DNA of 52,039 bases, taken from the NCBI GenBank assembly GCA_004557855.1, contig SFFJ01000020.1:1-52039 (forward strand). Direction: 5' to 3'. The notes beneath the pieces were generated by a model, which saw nothing but the letters and a program-made list of their open reading frames with translations, was not told where the DNA came from and ran no database searches. This DNA comes from Oscillospiraceae bacterium (lineage in GTDB: Bacteria > Bacillota > Clostridia > Oscillospirales > Ruminococcaceae). Below are positions 8,435 through 15,113 of the stretch, piece after piece. The stretch's first letter is position 1. The number at the start of each line of letters is the position of its first letter. Position numbers and translations under genes: made by a program.

Positions 8435-9613
8435 ATGCTGATCAAAAAGCTGATACGCTATTGCCGGGGGACGCTGCAATTCACCGCAGCGGGGCCCTAC
8501 CCGGAACGGTTTCTCAATTTGTGCAGCGGGGGCGGCGTGGGGCTGTGGAACACCCGCCGGACGGCAGAGGGCGTCACGGCGTGCTGCGCCCAGTGCCACC
8601 GCAGCCGGCTGGAATATTACGCGCAAAAAAGCGGCTGCCGGCTGGAAACGGTGCGCTGCACCGGCATGAAAAGCACCGCCCGGCGGTACCGGCAGCGCAC
8701 CGGCCTGTGGGTGGGGGCCGCCCTGCTGGCAGCAGGGCTTTTGGTGATGGGCCGGTTTGTGTGGCGGGTGGAAATACGCGGCACCGAGCAGCTGGACCCC
8801 GCAGTGATCACGGCGGCGCTGGCCGAATACGGGGTGCACCCCGGCGTTTTGGCGGGGAAGATCGACGCCCGAACGGTGGAGCGCCGGATGCAGATCCGGT
8901 TTGCGGAGATCGCATGGATCACCGTGAATGTGGAGGGTAGCCGTGTCACCGCCATTTTGGAAGAAGCGGTGCCGCCCCCTGCCGTGGTGGAGGACGGCAT
9001 CCCCACCAACCTTATCGCCGGGGAAACCGGCTTCATCACCCGGGTGGAGGTGCAGAACGGCAACGCCGTGGTCAAGCCGGGCGACAGCGTTCTGGCCGGG
9101 GACCTTCTGGTCAGCGGCATTATGGATAACAAAATGGGGGAAAGCCGGCTGGCGCACGCGCGCGGTCGGGTATATGCGCAGGTGCGCGAACGGTTGGAAA
9201 TCTTCGTGCCGTATGAACAGCGGAACTACCTGCTGGCCGGGGTATCACGGCGTCGGTACCTTACCGTTTTCGGGGTGGAAATCCCCTTGCAGGGGCGGGG
9301 CGCCCCCGAAGGGCCGTACCGCTTGGAGCAGGTCGTCACCCAGCCGGGAGGGCTTTTTTCGCTGCTGCCGGTAACACTGCGGGAGGAGTGCTATTTGCAG
9401 CTGCGGGAGGTGACAAAAACGGTGTCGTCGCAGGAGGCGATGCGGCAGGCCGAAAAGGAACTGGCACTGCGGGAGCAGGGATTGGCGGCCGAGGTCATTC
9501 ACCGGGAGGCGGTGGGCAGCGAGGGCCCGGCCGGCTTCACTCTGGCAGCCGAATACCTGCTGGAACGGCAAATTGCGGTGGAGGCCAAAGTGCAGGCGGA
9601 GGCAGGGGAATAG
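8435..9613 (+). CDS. yqfD: Sporulation protein YqfD
   Basis: Protein of 392 residues. The N-terminal cytoplasmic part (residues 1-90) has cysteines in CCAQCHRS, followed by one membrane segment (about 91-110) and a large extracytoplasmic region with the POTRA-like VEIRGTEQL block characteristic of YqfD. It is required for efficient sporulation and is thought to act in the mother-cell membrane with YqfC. The start has a clear GGAGGAGG site. In Bacillus phoH follows directly; the same order is kept here, but phoH has its own promoter. Confidence 0.9.
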   Translation: MLIKKLIRYCRGTLQFTAAGPYPERFLNLCSGGGVGLWNTRRTAEGVTACCAQCHRSRLEYYAQKSGCRLETVRCTGMKSTARRYRQRTGLWVGAALLAAGLLVMGRFVWRVEIRGTEQLDPAVITAALAEYGVHPGVLAGKIDARTVERRMQIRFAEIAWITVNVEGSRVTAILEEAVPPPAVVEDGIPTNLIAGETGFITRVEVQNGNAVVKPGDSVLAGDLLVSGIMDNKMGESRLAHARGRVYAQVRERLEIFVPYEQRNYLLAGVSRRRYLTVFGVEIPLQGRGAPEGPYRLEQVVTQPGGLFSLLPVTLREECYLQLREVTKTVSSQEAMRQAEKELALREQGLAAEVIHREAVGSEGPAGFTLAAEYLLERQIAVEAKVQAEAGE

Positions 9614-9647
9614 CCGCAGCCTCTCGGCCCGGCCTGTGCGTCGGGGA

Positions 9648-9732
9648 GGGCCGCAGGCCCGGCGGTGCTGACGCACCGCCTCCGGCGAACTTCGTTCGCC
9701 GGTGCCGCCCTGCGGGCGGCGGCCTGCGGCCC
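9648..9732. repeat. Cloverleaf palindromic repeat 8
   Basis: GGGCCGCAGGCC / GGCCTGCGGCCC arms around GGCGGTG/CACCGCC, CCGGCGAAC/GTTCGCCGG and GCCGCCC/GGGCGGC hairpins, 35 bases after the yqfD stop. It may separate yqfD from the phoH transcript. Confidence 0.85.
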
Positions 9733-9827
9733 TTTCCCTGCGCCTTGCAGGGGCCTTCCCCGCGCCCGGTTTTCACACCGTCGAAAACCGGGCCTTCATA
9801 AAAAATCACACAGAAAATATGCAAAAA

Positions 9828-9872
9828 TTCTATGAATGTTTCATAGAAATTTGCGGGCAATTGTGATACAAT
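9828..9872 (+). promoter_or_regulatory. phoH promoter with overlapping palindromic operator
   Basis: An extended -10 element (TG at 9864-9865, TACAAT at 9867-9872) lies about 35 bases before phoH. A perfect inverted repeat TTCTATGAA-TGT-TTCATAGAA occupies 9828-9848, covering the expected -35 position. The tract is strikingly AT-rich for this genome. The palindrome looks like a dimeric repressor or activator site; the regulator is unknown. Confidence 0.6.
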
Positions 9873-9907
9873 AGAATATTGTAGAAAACTGTGCGGGAGG
9901 GATGCCC

Positions 9908-10897
9908 ATGACCGAGCAAACCATCAATTTTGAACGAATGGAATATGCGCTGACGCTCTTCGGGAATTCCGATGAAAATATACGGATGCTGGAGCAGGGC
10001 TACGGCGTTTCAGTGGTGTTCCGGGGGACCGATATCAAGGTCAGCGGTGATGCCGAAAAGGTGATGAGCTGCACCCGGTGCATCGAAGGGCTGCTCAAAA
10101 TGGTGGAGTCCGGCGAGGAGCTTTCGGCACAGAATATCCGCTATATGATGAGTCTGGTGGAGGACGGCCGGGAGCAGGAGGCCGAGACTCTCGGCAAGGA
10201 CGTCATCTGCATCACCGCCAAGGGCAAGCCCCTGAAGCCCAAGACCATCGGCCAGCAGAAATACGTGGAGGCCATCCGCAAAAATACCATCACCATGGGC
10301 ATCGGGCCCGCCGGCACCGGCAAGACCTACCTTGCGGTGGCGATGGCGGTCAAGGCGTTCCGCGCGCAGGAGGTCAACCGCATCGTGCTGACCCGTCCTG
10401 CGGTGGAGGCAGGCGAAAAGCTGGGCTTTCTGCCCGGCGACCTGCAAAACAAGGTAGACCCCTATCTGCGGCCGCTTTATGACGCCCTTTTCGATATGCT
10501 GGGGGCGGATAACTTCCAGAAGTACCAGGAACGGGGCAATATAGAGGTGGCGCCGCTGGCCTATATGCGCGGGCGCACGCTGGATGACAGCTTCATCATC
10601 CTGGATGAGGCGCAGAACACCACCCCCGAGCAGATGAAGATGTTTTTGACCCGGCTGGGGTTCAATTCCAAGGCCATCATCACCGGCGATGTAACGCAGA
10701 TCGACCTGCCGGATGCCCGGCGCTCCGGGCTGGTGGAGGCAAGCAAAATCCTAAAGGACATCCCCGATATCGCCATCTGCCGGTTCACCGAAAAGGATGT
10801 CGTGCGGCACCGTCTGGTGCAGGATATCATAAAAGCCTACGAAAAATATTACAGCAGGCAGGAATCAAAACAAGAAGCTGCAAGGAGAAGTAAGTAA
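9908..10897 (+). CDS. phoH: PhoH-like ATPase
   Basis: Cytosolic P-loop ATPase of 329 residues. Walker A is GPAGTGKTYLAVA and Walker B is DDSFIILDEAQNTT, with the PhoH family end block FTEKDVVRHRLVQ. Family members are linked to RNA metabolism and conserved next to ybeY, but the exact reaction is unsettled. The ATG at 9908 was chosen over that at 9902 because GGGAGGG touches the upstream one. ybeY begins one base after the stop, so the genes are cotranscribed. Confidence 0.93.
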   Translation: MTEQTINFERMEYALTLFGNSDENIRMLEQGYGVSVVFRGTDIKVSGDAEKVMSCTRCIEGLLKMVESGEELSAQNIRYMMSLVEDGREQEAETLGKDVICITAKGKPLKPKTIGQQKYVEAIRKNTITMGIGPAGTGKTYLAVAMAVKAFRAQEVNRIVLTRPAVEAGEKLGFLPGDLQNKVDPYLRPLYDALFDMLGADNFQKYQERGNIEVAPLAYMRGRTLDDSFIILDEAQNTTPEQMKMFLTRLGFNSKAIITGDVTQIDLPDARRSGLVEASKILKDIPDIAICRFTEKDVVRHRLVQDIIKAYEKYYSRQESKQEAARRSK

Positions 10898-10898
10898 C

Positions 10899-11393
10899 AT
10901 GGACAAGCTGAAAGTAATCATCACAAACGACCAAAAGGCCGTAAAAATACCCGCCGGCCTGCGGCTGATGCTGCGCCGCTGCTGCACCGCCGTGCTGCGG
11001 CTGGAAGGCTTTCAGGGGGATGCGGAGGTAAACATCACCTTCACCGATGACGAAAAGATACGGGAAATGAACAATCAGTTCCGGCACATTGATGCCGCCA
11101 CCGATGTGCTTTCCTTCCCCCTGGGTGAAAACGGCGAATACGACCTGAACCCCGATACCGGCTGCAAGCAGCTGGGGGATATCGTGATCTCGGTGGAGCA
11201 CGCCGTGGCGCAGGCCCGGGAATTCGGGCACACCTTTGACCGGGAGATGGGGTACCTTGCGGTACATTCCATGCTGCACCTGCTGGGCTATGACCACGTA
11301 AACGGCGGGCTGGAAAAGACCATCATGCGGGAAAAGGAAGAGGAAGCGCTGGCACGGCTGGGGCTGACCCGCGATAATACCTACGTGGAATGA
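10899..11393 (+). CDS. ybeY: Endoribonuclease YbeY (rRNA maturation)
   Basis: Protein of 164 residues, normal for the family. The zinc site HSMLHLLGYDH is complete and the upstream INFTDDEKIREMN-type block is present as ITFTDDEKIREMNNQF. YbeY is a single-strand-specific RNase acting in 16S rRNA 3'-end maturation and ribosome quality control, together with Era. The genes phoH, ybeY and era are contiguous (1- and 10-base spacing). In many Firmicutes dgkA and cdd lie between ybeY and era; neither is here. Confidence 0.95.
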   Translation: MDKLKVIITNDQKAVKIPAGLRLMLRRCCTAVLRLEGFQGDAEVNITFTDDEKIREMNNQFRHIDAATDVLSFPLGENGEYDLNPDTGCKQLGDIVISVEHAVAQAREFGHTFDREMGYLAVHSMLHLLGYDHVNGGLEKTIMREKEEEALARLGLTRDNTYVE

Positions 11394-11403
11394 GGAGAAC
11401 CGG

Positions 11404-12324
11404 ATGAGAGAAGTACAAAAATCGGCATTTATAGCGATAGTGGGGCGCCCCAATGTGGGCAAAAGCAGCCTGCTGAACGCCCTTTTGGGGGAAAAGGTGG
11501 CCATTGTATCCCCGCGGCCGCAAACCACCCGCACCCGCATCACCGGCATTTTGACCGAGGGAGCGACCCAGCTGGTGTTCATCGATACCCCCGGCCTGCA
11601 CCGTGCCCGCAACTCACTGGGGGAATACATGGTGCGGCAGGTGGGCTCCTCCGTTTCGGATGTGGATATGGCGGTGCTGGTGACCGACGCCTCCGAGCCG
11701 TGGGAAAAGCTGTCCCGCGCGGAGACCGACCTCATTGCGCAGTTCAGGAAGCTGCGGCTGCCGGCCGTAGCGGTGCTCAATAAGATCGACCTTTTGAAGG
11801 ACAAGGAGCAGCTCATCCCGATGATGGCGGTGCTCAATGAGGCGTACCCCTTCGAGCAGATCGTGCCGTTGAGTGCCAAGACCGGCGACGGGGTGGCGCT
11901 TTTGCGGGAGCTTTTGGACGGCGCCGCCGTCGAAGGGCCGCACTACTTTGATGACGATATGCTGACCGACCAGCCGGAACGGGTCATCGCAGCCGAGATC
12001 CTGCGGGAAAAGGCGCTGTGCTTCCTCTCGGAGGAGATCCCCCACGGCATAGCGGTGACGATAGAAACGATGAAGGAACGGGAAAGTGCGGGCGGCCCCA
12101 TCCTTGATGTCGATGCGGTGATCTACTGCGAGCGAAAGAGCCACAAGGGGATCATCATCGGCAAGGGCGGGGCGATGCTCAAGAAGATCGCCTCCGCTGC
12201 CCGGCAGGAGCTGGAGGACTTCCTGCAATGCCGGGTGAACCTGCAATGCTGGGTGAAGGTGAAGGAGGACTGGCGCAACGAGGAACGGATGCTGCGCAAC
12301 TTCGGCTTTACCGAGGAGCGGTAG
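11404..12324 (+). CDS. era: GTPase Era
   Basis: Protein of 306 residues with G1 GRPNVGKSS, G3 DTPGLH, G4 NKID and the C-terminal KH domain (IIIGKGGAMLKKI). Era binds the 3' end of 16S rRNA and helps 30S assembly. Length and motifs are complete, and GAGGAG precedes the ATG. It follows ybeY by ten bases. Downstream are a cloverleaf repeat and then yqzL and recO, the usual Firmicute neighbours. Confidence 0.97.
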   Translation: MREVQKSAFIAIVGRPNVGKSSLLNALLGEKVAIVSPRPQTTRTRITGILTEGATQLVFIDTPGLHRARNSLGEYMVRQVGSSVSDVDMAVLVTDASEPWEKLSRAETDLIAQFRKLRLPAVAVLNKIDLLKDKEQLIPMMAVLNEAYPFEQIVPLSAKTGDGVALLRELLDGAAVEGPHYFDDDMLTDQPERVIAAEILREKALCFLSEEIPHGIAVTIETMKERESAGGPILDVDAVIYCERKSHKGIIIGKGGAMLKKIASAARQELEDFLQCRVNLQCWVKVKEDWRNEERMLRNFGFTEER

Positions 12325-12373
12325 CCCCTGCCGCCTGGATGGCGGAGCCTGTAAAAAAATCGGGCCTGTGCAG

Positions 12374-12457
12374 GGCGCCCGCAGGGCGCTCCGGCTGCGC
12401 CGGAGCCGGCGGCTCCGCCGCCGAGACCGCCCGGAGGGCGGTCTGCCCTGCGGGCGC
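12374..12457. repeat. Cloverleaf palindromic repeat 9 (alternate arms)
   Basis: Arms GGCGCCCGCAGGGC / GCCCTGCGGGCGC, a different but again complementary pair, around GCTCCGGC/GCCGGAGC, CGGCGGC/GCCGCCG and AGACCGCC/GGCGGTCT hairpins. It lies between era and yqzL. Confidence 0.85.
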
Positions 12458-12571
12458 TGCCCGGCCCCGTGGAAATTTTTGTGCGGCGGGTGCAAAAATT
12501 CCCTAACATAACCCAAGCCGCCGGGCGCACAATGTCAGTAGAGGAAAAACTGCTGCAAGGGGGCGCCCGAT

Positions 12572-12748
12572 GTGAACCGACCTGCCGAGAACCGATCTGA
12601 CCCGAACGGCTGCTGGGAACGCTTTTGGCACAGCGGCCGGGTGGAGGATTATCTATCATACCGGGCGGCGCAGAATGCCGCCGCAAAGGAGCCGACCGAT
12701 GCAGACAGCGACCGACGCCCTGGTGCTGCGGGAACGCAAGCTGGATGA
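12572..12748 (+). CDS. YqzL-like small protein
   Basis: A 58-residue reading frame starting at a GTG with AAGGGGGC upstream. Its core WERFWHSGRVEDYLSYR matches the YqzL pattern (W..F..TG....YL.y), and its place between era and recO is exactly that of Bacillus yqzL. It overlaps the recO start by 50 bases in another frame, suggesting translational coupling. The role of YqzL is unknown. The C-terminal part beyond about residue 40 lies inside recO and is less convincing. Confidence 0.68.
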   Translation: MNRPAENRSDPNGCWERFWHSGRVEDYLSYRAAQNAAAKEPTDADSDRRPGAAGTQAG

Positions 12749-13448
12749 GCAGGACCGCCTGCTGACGCTGCTTTCCGCCGAGCAGGGCATCATAACCGCC
12801 TACGCCAAGGGGGCGGGACGGATGAAGGGCTCGATGGCAGGCGCCACCGAGCTGCTTTGCTATTCCCACTTTGTGCTGTTCCAAAACCGGGACCGCTGCT
12901 TTGCCGACCGTGCGGAGGCCAATACCCTGTTTTTCGGCATCCGGGGCAATTTGGAAAAGCTGACGCTGGCCACCTATTTCGCCCAGCTCTGCTGCGAGCT
13001 GATCCCCGAAAACGAGCCGGCCGCGGAGGAGCTGCGGCTGATGCTCAACACCCTGTACTATCTGGAGCAGGACAAGCTCCCGCCCTTACAGCTCAAGGCG
13101 ATCCTGGAGCTGCGGCTGCTGACGCTGACCGGCTATATGCCCGATCTCATCGCCTGCCGGGAATGCGGCGGACTGCCGGAGGACGGGGCGGTGCTGTTTG
13201 ACCCGATGGGCGGAAGCGTCTGCTGCCCGGCGTGCGCGCCGCAGGGGGCGGTGGGGCTCATCCCGCTGCCGCCGGGGGTGTTTGCCGCCATGCGGCACAT
13301 CATCTACTGCGATTTTGAAAAGCTGTTCGGCTTTAAGCTGGGGGAGGAAAACCTGCCGCTTCTGGCCGATGCGGTGGAGCGCTACCTGCTGTGTCAGGTG
13401 GAACGCATCTTACCGGCGCTGAATTTTTACAAAACCATTTGCATCTGA
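12699..13448 (+). CDS. recO: DNA repair protein RecO
   Basis: Protein of 249 residues, typical size. N-terminal OB-fold (LVLRERKLDEQDRLLTLLS), helical middle and a C-terminal zinc motif CRECGG..CCPAC. RecO works with RecR to load RecA on single-stranded gaps. The ATG at 12699 has AAGGAG seven bases upstream; an in-frame ATG at 12675 lacks one. It is the last recognisable member of the phoH-era-recO cluster. Confidence 0.93.
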   Translation: MQTATDALVLRERKLDEQDRLLTLLSAEQGIITAYAKGAGRMKGSMAGATELLCYSHFVLFQNRDRCFADRAEANTLFFGIRGNLEKLTLATYFAQLCCELIPENEPAAEELRLMLNTLYYLEQDKLPPLQLKAILELRLLTLTGYMPDLIACRECGGLPEDGAVLFDPMGGSVCCPACAPQGAVGLIPLPPGVFAAMRHIIYCDFEKLFGFKLGEENLPLLADAVERYLLCQVERILPALNFYKTICI

Positions 13449-13473
13449 ACCGCAAGAAAGGACGGAATTTACC

Positions 13474-13887
13474 ATGACGGAAAAACAACTGAAGGCCATA
13501 GAGCTGCACAAAAAAGGATTTAACTGCTTCCAGTCGGTGGCGTGCGTATTTGCGCCGGAACTGGGGGTGGATGAGGAAACCGCCTTCCGGATGGGCGAGG
13601 GCTTCGGGCTGGGCATGGGCAATATGAAGCAGACCTGCGGCGCCATCACCGGGGCGGTGGCCTGCATGGGGATGCTCAACAGCGCCGGGGACCTGGATGC
13701 GCCCAACGCCACCAAGCGGGCCACCATGGGGCTGGCCGCCGGCCTCACCGACCGCTTCTATGAGGCGCACGGCGCCTGCATCTGTGAGGTGCTGAAGGGC
13801 CGAACCGGCTGTCCCGTCGTGCCCTGCGATACCTGCATCGCCGACTGCGTGGGCTACGTGGAAGACGAACTGAAAAACCGCGTATGA
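13474..13887 (+). CDS. C_GCAxxG_C_C family redox protein
   Basis: Protein of 137 residues with the spaced cysteines that name the family: NCFQSV, TCGAITGAVAC, CICEVLKGRTGC and CDTCIADC. The conserved cysteines suggest a metal- or disulfide-based redox role; no reaction is established. The stop overlaps the next start (ATGA), so it is translationally coupled to the methyltransferase. It follows recO by 25 bases. Confidence 0.88.
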   Translation: MTEKQLKAIELHKKGFNCFQSVACVFAPELGVDEETAFRMGEGFGLGMGNMKQTCGAITGAVACMGMLNSAGDLDAPNATKRATMGLAAGLTDRFYEAHGACICEVLKGRTGCPVVPCDTCIADCVGYVEDELKNRV

Positions 13888-14450
13888 CCTATTTTGACCA
13901 AAATGCCCTGAAGCTGTGCCACGCCTTCTGGCGGGGACGGCTGCGCCCCGGTATGACCTGCGTAGATGCAACGGCCGGCCGGGGACGGGATGCTGCGGTG
14001 CTGTGTGAGCTGATCGGCGAAGCGGGGCATCTGTTTGCCTTTGATATTCAGCCGGAAGCGATCGAAAGCACCCGGGAACGGCTGGCCGGGGCGGGGCTGC
14101 TTGACCGTGCGACCCTCATTTGTGCCAGCCACAGCCGTATGGCGGACTACGTCCCGGCAGCGGATGCGGTGGTTTTTAACCTCGGCTACCTGCCCCACGG
14201 CAACCACGCCATCGGCACCACGGCGGCGGAGAGCATCCCTGCGGTGGAGGCAGCACTTTCCATCCTCGCCGAAGACGGGTTCGTGACCATCTGCCTCTAC
14301 TACGGCGGTGACAGCGGCTACGCCGAGCATGATGCGCTGCTTTCCTATCTGCGGCAGCTGGATGCCCGGCAGTACACCGTCATGGTGCAGCAGTTTTTTA
14401 ACCGCCCCAACTGCCCGCCTATTTTCATCGTGATCGAAAAGAACCGGTGA
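13884..14450 (+). CDS. tRNA methyltransferase, MnmM/YtqB type
   Basis: SAM-dependent methyltransferase of 188 residues. The SAM motif is CVDATAGRGRDAAVL, and the catalytic-site motif VVFNLGYLPHGNH is the hallmark of the YtqB/MnmM group (old name 'putative rRNA methylase'). In Bacillus MnmM methylates 5-aminomethyl-2-thiouridine in the tRNA wobble position. The gene starts inside the last codons of the preceding C_GCAxxG_C_C gene. Specific substrate in this organism is inferred from family only. Confidence 0.85.
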   Translation: MTYFDQNALKLCHAFWRGRLRPGMTCVDATAGRGRDAAVLCELIGEAGHLFAFDIQPEAIESTRERLAGAGLLDRATLICASHSRMADYVPAADAVVFNLGYLPHGNHAIGTTAAESIPAVEAALSILAEDGFVTICLYYGGDSGYAEHDALLSYLRQLDARQYTVMVQQFFNRPNCPPIFIVIEKNR

Positions 14451-14480
14451 CGGGTGCAGCCGGAAAGCCCGCCGGGAAAG

Positions 14481-14565
14481 GCCGCCCGCAGGGCGTTTCT
14501 GCTTCGCAGAAACCGGCGGCTCCGCCGCCGAAACCGTCCTGCGGACGGTTTGCCCTGCGGGCGGC
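14481..14565. repeat. Cloverleaf palindromic repeat 10 (alternate arms)
   Basis: Arms GCCGCCCGCAGGGC / GCCCTGCGGGCGGC around GTTTCTGC/GCAGAAAC, CGGCGGC/GCCGCCG and AAACCGTCC/GGACGGTTT hairpins, ending 32 bases before the NUDIX gene start. Confidence 0.85.
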
Positions 14566-14597
14566 CCCCAAACCTGCAAAGTGGGAAAGGAGCGCCT

Positions 14598-15113
14598 ATG
14601 ACGGAATACTGGGACCTGCTGGGAGAAAACCGGGAACCGCTGGGGCTTTTGCATCAGCGGGGGGAACCCATGCCCACCGGCGCACGCCACCTGTGCGTGG
14701 AGGTCATCACGCTGTGGGACGGCCGGATGCTGACCACCCGGCGGCATCCGAACAAGCGGGGCGGCGGCTATTGGGAGGTCACCACCGGCAGCGCACTGGC
14801 CGGGGAGGACAGCCGCACGGCGGCCCTGCGGGAGCTTTACGAGGAAACCGGCATCACCGCCGGGAAAGAGGCGCTCATCCCCTTCGACCGGGTCATCACG
14901 CCCCGCATTTTCAGCGATACATACCTGCTCATTTTGAATGAAGAACCGAAAATCACGCTGCAAAGCACCGAAACGGTGGACTACGCCTGGCTTACGCCGG
15001 AGGAGATGCTGGAACGGTGCAGAAGCGGCATTGTCATAGGGCATCTGGCGCAGCGCTTCGCACGCTATGCCGTGATGCTCCGGGAGTTACTCCAAAAGGA
15101 GGGAACACAATGA
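14598..15113 (+). CDS. NUDIX hydrolase
   Basis: Protein of 171 residues with a complete Nudix box, GSALAGEDSRTAALRELYEE followed by TGI (REL..EE present). The N-terminal MTEYWDLLGENREPLG and the GARHLCVEV block resemble the isopentenyl-diphosphate isomerase-like NUDIX group, but substrate cannot be assigned. GAAAGGAG precedes the ATG. Its TGA overlaps the mutS2 ATG, so the two are coupled. Confidence 0.9.
   Translation: MTEYWDLLGENREPLGLLHQRGEPMPTGARHLCVEVITLWDGRMLTTRRHPNKRGGGYWEVTTGSALAGEDSRTAALRELYEETGITAGKEALIPFDRVITPRIFSDTYLLILNEEPKITLQSTETVDYAWLTPEEMLERCRSGIVIGHLAQRFARYAVMLRELLQKEGTQ

Noticed and set aside
12532..12600. 22-codon frame starting ATGTCAGTAGAGG before yqzL
   Set aside because: Short, weak start signal and out of frame with the better supported YqzL-like frame.
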